In this document: in pieces, positions 1 through 7,708 of the stretch
Layout: every line of letters begins with the position of its first letter
Numbering within the stretch: position 1 is the stretch's first letter
Notes under the pieces: model-generated
Told to the model about the DNA's origin: nothing
What the model saw: the letters and a program-made list of their open reading frames with translations, nothing else
Databases searched by the model: none
NCBI RefSeq assembly: GCF_004421005.1
Contig: NZ_CP038026.1
Span: forward strand, 1,798,001-1,862,000
Reading direction: 5' to 3'
Length of the DNA stretch: 64,000 bases
Origin: Pseudoduganella plicata
Lineage (GTDB): Bacteria > Pseudomonadota > Gammaproteobacteria > Burkholderiales > Burkholderiaceae_D
Position numbers and translations under genes: made by a program

Positions 1-5
1 GCCAT
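1..5 (-). CDS. iscU: Start of iscU (Fe-S scaffold), cut by the window edge
   Basis: Only the ATG and the first two bases of the next codon are inside the window, read leftwards. A good ribosome binding site (CAGGAG) lies about 5 bases upstream. The assignment as the IscU scaffold protein rests on position: it directly follows iscS on the same strand, as in iscR-iscS-iscU operons. The protein sequence cannot be seen, so this is an inference from gene order. Confidence 0.55.
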
Positions 6-41
6 TTGGTGCTCCTGATTCTGTAATTGTTTCGCCAGCGC

Positions 42-1307
42 TTAGTGCGCCGCCCATTGGATCGAGTTGATATCGATCCCTTCCTTGAACATATCCCACA
101 GCGGCGACAGTTCGCGCAGCTTGCCGACCTTTGACTTCATCAGTTCGACGGCGAAGTCGATGTCCTGTTCCGTCGTGAAGCGGCCGATCGTGAAGCGGAT
201 CGAGCTGTGCGCCAGTTCGTCGGAGCGGCCCAGTGCGCGCAGCACGTACGACGGCTCCAGGCTGGCCGACGTGCAGGCGGAACCGGACGACACGGCCAGG
301 TCTTTCACGGCCATGATCAGCGACTCGCCTTCGACGTAGTTGAAACTCACGTTCAGGTTGTGCGGCACACGGTTGTCCATGTCGCCGTTGATGTAGACCT
401 CTTCGATTTCCTGCAGGCCGGAGGCCAGGCGGTCGCGCAGCGCCTTGATGCGCGCGGTCTCCTCGTCCATCTCGACCTTCGCCAGGCGGAACGCCTCGCC
501 CATGCCGACAATCTGGTGCACCGGCAAGGTGCCCGAACGCAGGCCGCGCTCGTGACCGCCGCCATGCATCTGCGCTTCGATGCGCACGCGCGGCTTGCGG
601 CAGACGTACAGCGCGCCGACGCCTTTCGGGCCGTAGGTCTTGTGCGCCGTAAACGTCATCAGGTCGATCTTCAGGTCCTGCAGGTCGATGGCGACCTTGC
701 CCGTGGCTTGCGCCGCGTCGCAATGGAAGATGATGCCCTTGGAGCGGCAGAACGCGGCGATTTCCTTGACGGGCTGGATCACGCCGATCTCGTTATTGAC
801 CAGCATGACGGAGACGAGGATCGTGTCCGGACGCACGGCCGCGGCCAGCTGTTCAACGGAGATCAGGCCATTGTCTTGCGGGTCCAGGTACGTGGCTTCG
901 AAGCCCTGGCGCTCCAGTTCGCGCACGGTGTCCAGCACGGCCTTGTGCTCCGTTTTCACGGTGACGATGTGCTTGCCCTTCGTCTTGTAGAACTGGGCCG
1001 CGCCCTTGATCGCCAGGTTGTTGCTCTCGGTCGCGCCGGAGGTCCAGATGATTTCGCGCGGGTCGGCGTTGACGAGCGCCGCCACGTGGCCGCGCGCCTC
1101 TTCGACCGCCGCTTCGGCCGTCCAGCCGTACATATGGCTGCGCGAGGCGGGGTTGCCGAACTGCTCGCGCAGGTAAGGAATCATCTTGTCGGCCACACGC
1201 GGATCGATCGGCGTGGTGGCCGAGTAGTCCATGTAGATCGGGAAGTGCGGCGCGGTATGAAACTCGACCGGGGCTACCTTGGCGACGTTCTTTTCAGGGG
1301 CGTTCAT
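42..1307 (-). CDS. iscS: Cysteine desulfurase IscS
   Basis: PLP-dependent enzyme that takes sulfur from L-cysteine and passes it as persulfide to the IscU scaffold and to tRNA thiolation enzymes in the cytoplasm. The 421-residue protein is slightly longer than the usual ~404, the extra being an N-terminal extension of about 20 residues before the conserved [11 protein letters not shown] segment. The PLP lysine is Lys223 in [10 protein letters not shown], and the catalytic mobile-loop cysteine is Cys345 in [13 protein letters not shown]. The C-terminus ends in the conserved-looking [10 protein letters not shown]. It lies 18 bases after iscR on the same strand and just before iscU, so it is part of the isc operon and should be repressed by holo-IscR. 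The extension could mean the true start is internal, but no better ribosome site was found. Confidence 0.96.
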   Translation of the reverse strand: MNAPEKNVAKVAPVEFHTAPHFPIYMDYSATTPIDPRVADKMIPYLREQFGNPASRSHMYGWTAEAAVEEARGHVAALVNADPREIIWTSGATESNNLAIKGAAQFYKTKGKHIVTVKTEHKAVLDTVRELERQGFEATYLDPQDNGLISVEQLAAAVRPDTILVSVMLVNNEIGVIQPVKEIAAFCRSKGIIFHCDAAQATGKVAIDLQDLKIDLMTFTAHKTYGPKGVGALYVCRKPRVRIEAQMHGGGHERGLRSGTLPVHQIVGMGEAFRLAKVEMDEETARIKALRDRLASGLQEIEEVYINGDMDNRVPHNLNVSFNYVEGESLIMAVKDLAVSSGSACTSASLEPSYVLRALGRSDELAHSSIRFTIGRFTTEQDIDFAVELMKSKVGKLRELSPLWDMFKEGIDINSIQWAAH

Positions 1308-1325
1308 CTTGTTACTCCAAAGGGT

Positions 1326-1802
1326 TTAACCGAGTGCGGCGTGGTTGCGGTGCATGACCACGACATTCTGTTCGGCGTTTTTCTGTCTCTGCTGGTCGAC
1401 CAGGTCCTGCAGCGAGACCGAGTCCAGGTAATCGACCATCTTTTCGTTCAGCGTGGCCCACAGCTCATGGGTCATGCAGCGCGCGCCCGTGGCGTGGTCG
1501 GCGCCATGGCAGTTTTCCTTGCCGCCGCACTGGGTTGCATCGAGCGGTTCGTCGACGGCGATGATGATGTCGGCCACCGTCACCTTGTCGGCGCGGCGGG
1601 CCAGGCTGTAGCCGCCGCCGGGACCGCGGATCGACTCCACGATCTCGTGCCGGCGCAGCTTGCCGAACAGCTGCTCCAGGTAGGACAGCGAAATCGCCTG
1701 GCGCTGGCTGATGCCAGAGAGCGTGACGGGACCCTTGCCCTGGCGCATGGCCAGGTCGATCATCGCAGTCACGGCAAAACGGCCTTTGGTAGTCAGACGC
1801 AT
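1326..1802 (-). CDS. iscR: Fe-S cluster regulator IscR (Rrf2 family)
   Basis: Transcription factor that carries a [2Fe-2S] cluster and represses its own isc operon when Fe-S supply is sufficient. The start is set at the ATG giving MRLTTKGRFAV, the canonical IscR N-terminus; a GTG one codon upstream is in frame but less likely. The N-terminal winged helix spans about residues 1-80. Cluster ligands are Cys92, Cys98 and Cys109 with His112; relative to E. coli (C92/C98/C104/H107) there are five extra residues before the last cysteine. It is the first gene of the iscR-iscS-iscU operon, and a matching IscR-type operator lies about 75 bases upstream. Confidence 0.96.
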   Translation of the reverse strand: MRLTTKGRFAVTAMIDLAMRQGKGPVTLSGISQRQAISLSYLEQLFGKLRRHEIVESIRGPGGGYSLARRADKVTVADIIIAVDEPLDATQCGGKENCHGADHATGARCMTHELWATLNEKMVDYLDSVSLQDLVDQQRQKNAEQNVVVMHRNHAALG

Positions 1803-1875
1803 CACAACCTCGGTTGAGCTCAGCTCACTGTTGAATTCCGGTAAAAACTTGTGCTCGCAACTAAGTGAAAACCTT

Positions 1876-1901
1876 ATTAGTTGAACGATTTAGTCAAGTA
1901 T
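1876..1901 (-). promoter_or_regulatory. Type 1 IscR operator of the isc operon
   Basis: Read on the minus strand, the left half ATACTTGACTAAAT fits the type 1 IscR consensus ATASYYGACTRWWW at every position. The right half is weaker (about 8 of 11 positions). It lies upstream of iscR in an AT-rich stretch, as expected for autoregulation. The identity is a consensus match; binding is inferred. Confidence 0.75.
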
Positions 1902-2006
1902 AACAGAGTCCGTTCGGGCGTGCCGGAGGCGGCATTTTTTTGGGTGCGGTGCAGCAGAATGGAGGTGCGGAGCGAGCGGCGGGGTGAGACAGCCGGATAT
2001 TATAAC

Positions 2007-2423
2007 TCAGCGCTGCCCTAGCAGGTCATGCGCGTCCAGGATGGCAAAGGCAATTTCCGGGTGATTGTCCAGGCAGCGGCGGATCGCGGCGGGGATGGCC
2101 TGGCGGGTCTTGCGGCACAGACCCGGCGCCGGGCCGAGTTCGATGGCGAAGCCGCGCACCGTGCGCACTTCGTTTGGCCCCGGCGCAATTGACAAGCGCA
2201 CCCCCAGCTGCTCTTCCAGGCGCTGGCCTACCCGCATCAGCTCGACGTAGCTGCCGATGGCTTCGATCCGCGCAATCAGCCGCTTTTCTTCTTCCTTCGT
2301 CAACAGCAGGATGCGCCGGTCGGCCCGCTCGTCGTCCAGCAGCCGCTCGAGCTGGCAGTCGCATGCCCCGGGCGGGCACACTTTACGGTTCAGCGGCAGC
2401 GGCGGAGACGACGGCGTCAGCAT
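2007..2423 (-). CDS. Uncharacterised protein with N-terminal Cys motif
   Basis: 138-residue cytoplasmic protein with no function I recognise. Near the N-terminus it has a tight cysteine group, KVCPPGACDCQLERLL, that could bind zinc or an Fe-S cluster, followed by a charged segment that looks like a helical hairpin (about residues 35-75). The C-terminal half ends in an acidic/aliphatic segment (HPEIAFAILDAHDLLGQR). The start has no strong ribosome site. It is separated from iscR by 200 bases containing the isc control region and is divergent from the diguanylate cyclase gene. Its coding bias matches its neighbours. It is placed next to isc, but a link to Fe-S metabolism is speculation. Confidence 0.6.
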   Translation of the reverse strand: MLTPSSPPLPLNRKVCPPGACDCQLERLLDDERADRRILLLTKEEEKRLIARIEAIGSYVELMRVGQRLEEQLGVRLSIAPGPNEVRTVRGFAIELGPAPGLCRKTRQAIPAAIRRCLDNHPEIAFAILDAHDLLGQR

Positions 2424-2653
2424 GGGCGTTCACGTGCGGTTCGGTGGTCGGGCGGTCCACTGCAAGTATCCGATTCCTGCCGAAACGTGTCAAACGAACA
2501 CCGACTTGACCCGTGACCCGCTCACGCTACCAGGTTGGGCAATAACCGTTGCAAGGTTGCCACATCAATTGCATTTCCAGAAACCAATCGTGATACACTT
2601 TCCGCCGAGCAAAACCACCGCCGCTTTCGTTCCCTCCTCCTGCCCTGCACCCG

Positions 2654-4384
2654 ATGCCAGTTCCGCCATCTCTTCCCCGCCTGCTTCGCCAGGGCACCCG
2701 CGCCATTGCGCTGGCGGTGTTGGTGTGGCTTGCGGGGCCGGGCGCTGTGGCGGGCGCGACGACGGCCGGGGCCGATCGTCACGTCCTGGTTCTCTATTCC
2801 TGGGGCGCCGATTCCGTCTCCGTATGGCAGCGCCTGATGCACAAGGGCCTGTACGACGAACTGGGCAAGAACAACTGGGCGGTCGGTCCCGGCGTGTTCG
2901 AGGAACGCTTCGACGCCAACCGCATCAGCCCCGAGGCCACGCAGCACAGCATGGCCCCCTACCTGCGCGCCAAATATGGCGGCGTGCGGCTGGACGCCGT
3001 CATCGCCGAGAACCAGGTCGCCAGCCGCTTCCTGGACAGTCATCCGGACCTGTTCCCCGGCGTGCCCCGCTATTACGTCAATCACGGCCGGCACGAATGG
3101 CAGCCCGACAACGGCACCGCCCTCGAAGTCCGGCCCGACTTCGCCCGGTCCATCGGCATCATCGCCCAGGTGGCGCCGAGGATACGCAAGGTCGTGGTCA
3201 TCGCCGACGGCTCGCCGCGCCTGCAGCAATGGCTGGGGGAGGTGCGCCGCGCCGCGGCCCGTTACGAGCATCGCATCGACTTCGAGTACCACGACCGCGA
3301 CACGTTCGCCCAGCTCGAACACCTGGTGGGCGGCCTCGATCGCAACAGCGCAGTGTTCCTGCTGCCTGCCGGCCAGGATGCCACAGGCGCACGCATCACA
3401 CCGCCCGCCCTGGCGCGCCGCCTGGCCGCCGCCAGCAGCGCCCCGATCTTCACCAGCCTGCAATCGCTGGTGCAGCCCGGCGTGGTGGGCGGATATGTCG
3501 TCAGCGCCGAACGCATCGGCCGCGTCATCGCCCGCATCATGCTGGGCCAGCCGACCGACACGGCCGACGTGCAAGGCTACTATTTCGACTATCCCACCGT
3601 GCGCCGCTTCGGCCTCGGCGCCATCCCGCCGGACGCGGTGCTGCTGAACCGGCCGGACAATGTGTGGGACCTGTACCGCTGGCAGATCATCGCCGGGGTG
3701 ACCCTGATCGGCGTGCAGGGCGCGCTGATCGCCGCCCTGTTCGTCGCCCTGCGCGACCGGCGCCACACGCTGGCGGACCTGCACAATGAACGCAACAACC
3801 TTGAAGACCGGGTGCTGCAACGCACGCTGGAGCTGCTGATGGCGAACACGAAGCTGGAACAGCTGGCGACAACGGACCCGCTGACGGGCATCGCCAACCG
3901 CCGCAAGATGACGGACACCATCGCGGCCGAACTGGAACGCGCCAGCCGCTTCGGCCATCCGCTGTCGGTGCTGATGGTCGACGTGGATTACTTCAAGCGC
4001 GTCAACGACACCCATGGCCACGAGGTCGGCGACCGCACCATCGTCGCGGTGGCCAACGTCCTGATGTCGTCGCTGCGCGCCATCGATACGGCGGCCCGCT
4101 TCGGCGGCGAGGAATTCGTCGTGCTGATGCCGGAAACCGACGAGGCGGTGGCCGCGGTCGCCGCCGAGCGGCTGCGCGAGGCGGCAGGCGCCTTGCGCCT
4201 GACAGCCGGCGACGGCACCCTCGTCGCCATCACGGTCACCATCGGCATCAGCTCGGCGCGCCCGGACGACAGCCCGTCCACCTTGCTGGTGCGGGCGGAC
4301 AAGGCGCTGTATCGCGGCAAGAAGGAAGGCCGCAACCGCGTGGTGCGCTTCGAGGACGTCGCCACGCCACGCTTGCCGGCGTAG
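2654..4384 (+). CDS. Membrane diguanylate cyclase with periplasmic ABC-type sensor domain
   Basis: Makes cyclic di-GMP from two GTP. The 576-residue protein has an N-terminal signal segment (about 1-38), a periplasmic region (about 42-335) that looks like the ABC substrate-binding fold used as a sensor (opens VLVLYSWGADS, later DAVIAENQVASRFL), and one clear membrane helix (about 344-366). A short coiled coil (about 370-402) and a GGDEF domain (about 405-570) follow. The active motif is GGEEF at 484-488. The inhibitory I-site RxxD is present as Arg475-Asp478, five residues before GGEEF, so product inhibition is expected. DPLTGIANRR marks the domain start. The ligand sensed is unknown. The gene stands alone, divergent from the Cys-motif protein and convergent with maiA. 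Confidence 0.9.
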   Translation: MPVPPSLPRLLRQGTRAIALAVLVWLAGPGAVAGATTAGADRHVLVLYSWGADSVSVWQRLMHKGLYDELGKNNWAVGPGVFEERFDANRISPEATQHSMAPYLRAKYGGVRLDAVIAENQVASRFLDSHPDLFPGVPRYYVNHGRHEWQPDNGTALEVRPDFARSIGIIAQVAPRIRKVVVIADGSPRLQQWLGEVRRAAARYEHRIDFEYHDRDTFAQLEHLVGGLDRNSAVFLLPAGQDATGARITPPALARRLAAASSAPIFTSLQSLVQPGVVGGYVVSAERIGRVIARIMLGQPTDTADVQGYYFDYPTVRRFGLGAIPPDAVLLNRPDNVWDLYRWQIIAGVTLIGVQGALIAALFVALRDRRHTLADLHNERNNLEDRVLQRTLELLMANTKLEQLATTDPLTGIANRRKMTDTIAAELERASRFGHPLSVLMVDVDYFKRVNDTHGHEVGDRTIVAVANVLMSSLRAIDTAARFGGEEFVVLMPETDEAVAAVAAERLREAAGALRLTAGDGTLVAITVTIGISSARPDDSPSTLLVRADKALYRGKKEGRNRVVRFEDVATPRLPA

Positions 4385-4395
4385 TGACTCGCGCG

Positions 4396-4444
4396 GTTAT
4401 TGCCGCCGTTATTCCCGGCAGTTATTCCCGCCGTTATTCGGCAT
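4396..4444. repeat. Four degenerate 12-13-bp tandem repeats
   Basis: Four consecutive copies of a unit starting GTTATT (GTTATTGCCGCC, GTTATTCCCGGCA, GTTATTCCCGCC, GTTATTCGGCAT) fill the space between the convergent diguanylate cyclase and maiA genes. The last copy supplies the maiA stop codon. The array was read directly; its role is unknown. Confidence 0.75.
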
Positions 4445-5075
4445 CCGGCTGCGCCGACGGATGCGCCGCCTGGAATGCAGGGATCTCCGCGCACGCGGCA
4501 TGAATCCGGGCGATCGTCGGGTACGGCGCCAGGTCGACATGGAAGCGCTGCGCATTGAACACCTGCGGCACCAGGCAGCAGTCGGCGATCGTCGGCGTGT
4601 CGCCGTGGCAGAAGCGGCCCGTCCCGCCATGCTGCAGGTGCGCCTCCAGCATGGCCATCCCTTCGCCCAGCCAGTGGCGATACCAGTCCAGCTTGACCTC
4701 CTCCGTCAGCCCCATCGCGCCCGTCAGGTGCTGCAGCACGCGCAGGTTCGTCAGCGGATGGGTGTCGGCGGCCACCGTCAGCGCCAGCGCCCGGACGCGC
4801 GCGCGGCCGGCCGCATCCTGCGGCAGCAGCGGCATCGACGGGTGTGCCTCCTCCAGGTACTCGATGATGGCCAGCGACTGCGTCAGCGTGACGCCGCCGT
4901 CCGTCAGCGCCGGCACCAGACCGCTGGGATTGACGGCGCGGTAGGTTTGCTGGCGCTGCTCGCCGCCGCCGCGCAGCAGGTGCACGGGCACGGCGTCGTA
5001 CGCCAGCCCCTTCAGGTTCAGCGCGATGCGGACGCGATATGCGGCCGAGCTGCGGAAGTAGGTATAGAGCTTCAC
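4434..5075 (-). CDS. maiA: Maleylacetoacetate isomerase (zeta-class glutathione transferase)
   Basis: Glutathione-dependent cis-trans isomerase converting maleylacetoacetate to fumarylacetoacetate in homogentisate/tyrosine breakdown, or maleylpyruvate to fumarylpyruvate in the gentisate pathway. At 213 residues it has family length. The N-terminal thioredoxin-fold half begins MKLYTYFRSSAAYRVRIALN, where the SSAAYRVR segment carries the zeta-class active-site serine. The GSH-binding region (NPSGLVPAL, then TQSLAIIEYLEE) and the helical C-terminal half are complete. Its start overlaps the stop of the upstream FAH gene by four bases (ATGA), so the two are translationally coupled. Which of the two pathways it serves cannot be decided because no ring-cleavage dioxygenase is nearby. 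Confidence 0.92.
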   Translation of the reverse strand: MKLYTYFRSSAAYRVRIALNLKGLAYDAVPVHLLRGGGEQRQQTYRAVNPSGLVPALTDGGVTLTQSLAIIEYLEEAHPSMPLLPQDAAGRARVRALALTVAADTHPLTNLRVLQHLTGAMGLTEEVKLDWYRHWLGEGMAMLEAHLQHGGTGRFCHGDTPTIADCCLVPQVFNAQRFHVDLAPYPTIARIHAACAEIPAFQAAHPSAQPDAE

Positions 5076-6097
5076 CGGGCTTTTTCCTCATAGTGGCGCA
5101 CGGTCTGGTCGATCGCGCCGAAGATGCTGCGGCCCGCGTCGTCGTGCATCTCGATGCGCACCGTGTCGCCGAACTTCAGGAACGGCGTCTTCGGCGCGCC
5201 GCCTTCGATGGTCTCGTACATGCGCACTTCGGCCAGGCAGCAGTAGCCCACGCCGCCGTTTTCCACCGACGAACCGTGCAGGCTGCCCTGCTTGTTCGAC
5301 ACGGTGCCCGAACCGACGATGGTGCCGGCGGCCAGCTCGCGCGTGCGGGCGGCATGCGCGACCAGCTGGGCAAAGCTGAACGTCATGTCCTCGCCCGCGT
5401 TGGGGCGGCCGAACGGCTTGCCGTTCAGGTCCACGCGCAGCGGCAGGCGCACCTTGTTGTCCTGCCAGTGCGCGCCCAGTTCGTCGGGCGTCACGGCCAC
5501 GGGAGAAAACGCGCTGGCCGGCTTGGACTGGAAGAAGCCGAAGCCCTTGGCCAGTTCGTTCGGGATCAGGTTGCGCAGGGAGACGTCGTTGACGAGCATG
5601 ACGAGGCGGATCGCGCCTGCCGCAGTTTCCGGCGTCGCGCCCATCGGCACGTCGCCCGTGATGACGGCCACTTCGGCCTCCAGGTCGATGCCCCATTCTT
5701 CCGACAGCGCGTAGATGGCGTCGCGCGGGCCGACGAAACTGTCCGAACCGCCCTGGTACATCAGCGGATCGGTGTAGAACGATGCGGGCACCTCGGCATT
5801 GCGCGCCTTGCGCACCAGCTCGACGTGGTTGATGTAGGCCGAGCCGTCCGCCCACTGGTAGGCACGCGGCAGCGGCGAGTGGCAGGCTGCTTCGTCGAAT
5901 GGCTGTGCGTCGGTACCTGCGCCGGCGTTGAGCGCCTCGTAGGCGCGTTGCAGTTGCGGCGCCGCGGCCTCCCAGTCGTCCAGCGCTGCCTGCAGCGTGG
6001 GTGCGATCCCAGGGACGGGCAGGCAATGGCGCAGGTCGCAGCTGACGACGACCAGCTGGCCGTCGCGCTTGCCGTTCTTGATGGTGGCGAGCTTCAT
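5072..6097 (-). CDS. Fumarylacetoacetate hydrolase family protein
   Basis: 341-residue FAH-fold enzyme that probably hydrolyses the C-C bond of the maiA product (fumarylacetoacetate or fumarylpyruvate) using a divalent metal. The N-terminal ~75 residues form the short extra domain common in proteobacterial members. The catalytic domain follows, with the acidic metal-binding stretch IDLEAEVAVITGDVP and the glycine-rich SGTVSNKQ and GDTVRIEMHD segments near the end. It is shorter than the ~420-residue eukaryote-type fumarylacetoacetase. It forms a two-gene operon with maiA (four-base overlap) and is divergent from a LysR regulator, which is likely its controller. Confidence 0.88.
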   Translation of the reverse strand: MKLATIKNGKRDGQLVVVSCDLRHCLPVPGIAPTLQAALDDWEAAAPQLQRAYEALNAGAGTDAQPFDEAACHSPLPRAYQWADGSAYINHVELVRKARNAEVPASFYTDPLMYQGGSDSFVGPRDAIYALSEEWGIDLEAEVAVITGDVPMGATPETAAGAIRLVMLVNDVSLRNLIPNELAKGFGFFQSKPASAFSPVAVTPDELGAHWQDNKVRLPLRVDLNGKPFGRPNAGEDMTFSFAQLVAHAARTRELAAGTIVGSGTVSNKQGSLHGSSVENGGVGYCCLAEVRMYETIEGGAPKTPFLKFGDTVRIEMHDDAGRSIFGAIDQTVRHYEEKAR

Positions 6098-6160
6098 GTA
6101 ATTCCTTTTGGCGATGGCGGCACGGTGCCGCGGTTGCCGTCATTAGAACTCCGATTCGGC

Positions 6161-6176
6161 TATCATACAAACGATA
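6161..6176. promoter_or_regulatory. Possible LysR-type operator in the FAH-lysR divergent region
   Basis: The dyad TATCATACAAACGATA lies in the 107-base space between the divergent FAH and LysR genes, 29 bases before the LysR start. ATC and GAT arms are separated by 8 bases, one short of the classic T-N11-A spacing, so it is only a candidate. Confidence 0.35.
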
Positions 6177-6204
6177 TTTTTCAGCCAATTTATCAGCGAA
6201 TCAA

Positions 6205-7101
6205 ATGACTCCCACCCTGCGCCAGATGCGCGCCCTGGTCGCCATCGCCCGCACCGGCAGCTTCACGCAGGCGGCCGCGCTGCTGCACCTGACGCAGTCG
6301 GCCCTGTCCGGGCAGATCAAGGAACTGGAAGCGCTGCTGGGCGTAAAGGTGGTCGAGCGCAATACACGCCGCGTCGAGCTGTCCGACGTGGGCCGCGAGC
6401 TGGTGCCGCTGTTCGACAAGATGCTGCAGGATCTGGACGGCGCGCTGGCCGACATCGCCAGCCGCAAGGCGCTGCGCAAGGGCGTGGTGCGCGTCGCGGC
6501 GCCGCAGATGATGGCCTGCACGCTGCTGCCACACGTAATCGCTGCCTACCGGCTCGAGCAGCCCGACATCCAGGTGCTGCTGGTGGACTGCCCCGTCGAC
6601 AACGTGGCGCAGCGCGTCTTCAGTGGCGAAGTCGATATCGGCGTCGGTCCCGAGCGCGACGCATTACCGGACATCGGCACGCAGCTGCTGTTCGAGCTGC
6701 CGTTCGTGGCCGTCTGCCCGAAGGGGCATCCGCTGGCGCGGCAGGCCACCGTCAGCTGGGCCGACCTGGGCCGCCATCCGTTCATTGCGCTGCAGGGCCA
6801 GTTCACGGAGCGACTGCTGCGCGACATGAAGGTCCGCCACGCCGATGCCGGCGGCCTGCAGCCGTACAGCGAAGTGACGTTCATGACGACGGCGCTGGCG
6901 CTCGTGGCGGCAGGGCTCGGCGTGACCGCCTGCCTGCCGTACGCCGCACCCATGGTCAATCTGCACGGCCTGGAGATGCGGCCCCTGACCCACCCGGAGC
7001 TGACGCGCAAGTTCTACATCCACACCCGGACAACGCGCACACCATCGCCGGCGGCAGCCAGTTTTACCGGGTTCCTCCTGGATTTCGTCCAGACCCTATA
7101 A
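6205..7101 (+). CDS. LysR-family transcriptional regulator
   Basis: 298-residue regulator, typical length. The N-terminal winged helix-turn-helix (about residues 3-62: LRQMRALVAIARTGSFTQAA, then LHLTQSALSGQIKELE) is followed by a linker helix and a substrate-binding-fold co-inducer domain (about 90-295). It is divergent from the FAH-maiA operon, so by the usual LysR arrangement it likely controls aromatic acid breakdown in response to a pathway intermediate. The inducer is not deducible. Confidence 0.9.
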   Translation: MTPTLRQMRALVAIARTGSFTQAAALLHLTQSALSGQIKELEALLGVKVVERNTRRVELSDVGRELVPLFDKMLQDLDGALADIASRKALRKGVVRVAAPQMMACTLLPHVIAAYRLEQPDIQVLLVDCPVDNVAQRVFSGEVDIGVGPERDALPDIGTQLLFELPFVAVCPKGHPLARQATVSWADLGRHPFIALQGQFTERLLRDMKVRHADAGGLQPYSEVTFMTTALALVAAGLGVTACLPYAAPMVNLHGLEMRPLTHPELTRKFYIHTRTTRTPSPAAASFTGFLLDFVQTL

Positions 7102-7129
7102 TCGGACGTCGCCACTCTCCCCTACTACC

Positions 7130-7693
7130 ATGTCGCACAACACCATCGAGATCAACCGCGCGATGGACAAATTCGACGGCCACCACAGCGTCTGGCTGTT
7201 CGGCTACGGTTCGCTGATCTGGAAGGCCGACTTCCCGTACCTGCAACGCAAACCCGCCAGCATTGCCGGCTGGACGCGCCGCTTCTGGCAAGGCTCGCAC
7301 GACCATCGGGGCACGCCGGAGGCACCGGGCCGCGTCGCCACCATCGTCCCTTGCGAAGGCGCGATCTGCCACGGCATGGCGTACCTCGTCACGCCGGAAG
7401 AATTCGCCCACCTCGATCATCGGGAAAAGAACGGCTACCTGCGGATCGCCATCGACATTCACTTCGACGACGGCGGCGTCGAGGAAGGCCTGGTCTACGT
7501 CGCGCGGCAGGACAATGCGGCGTTCCTGGGCGAAGCATCGGAGCTGGAGATCGCGCGGCACATCGCCTCCGCGCGCGGGCCGAGCGGGCCGAATGCCGAG
7601 TATTTATTGCATCTGGCGCGAGCGTTGCGGGAGATGGGGCATGAGGATGCGCATGTGTTTGCGATTGAGGCGCATCTGACTATCGGCACATGA
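7130..7693 (+). CDS. ChaC-like glutathione-specific gamma-glutamylcyclotransferase
   Basis: Cytoplasmic enzyme expected to cleave glutathione to 5-oxoproline and Cys-Gly. The 187-residue protein has the family's substrate loop VWLFGYGSLIWK (about residues 21-32), the WTRRFWQGSHDHRGTPEAPGR segment, and the general acid/base glutamate Glu99 in HLDHREKNGYLR. It starts 28 bases after the LysR gene on the same strand and could share its transcript. It is convergent with the radical SAM gene, 15 bases apart. The family assignment is firm; physiological substrate specificity is by homology. Confidence 0.9.
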   Translation: MSHNTIEINRAMDKFDGHHSVWLFGYGSLIWKADFPYLQRKPASIAGWTRRFWQGSHDHRGTPEAPGRVATIVPCEGAICHGMAYLVTPEEFAHLDHREKNGYLRIAIDIHFDDGGVEEGLVYVARQDNAAFLGEASELEIARHIASARGPSGPNAEYLLHLARALREMGHEDAHVFAIEAHLTIGT

Positions 7694-7708
7694 AAGCCAG
7701 GGACAGCG

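Noticed and set aside
207-1817. 536-codon open frame on the plus strand opposite iscS/iscR
   Set aside because: Shadow of strongly biased GC-rich coding on the other strand; low-complexity His/Arg/Val-rich product with no motifs.
2522-4021. 499-codon minus frame opposite the diguanylate cyclase
   Set aside because: No ribosome site or family features; the plus strand has a complete GGDEF protein.
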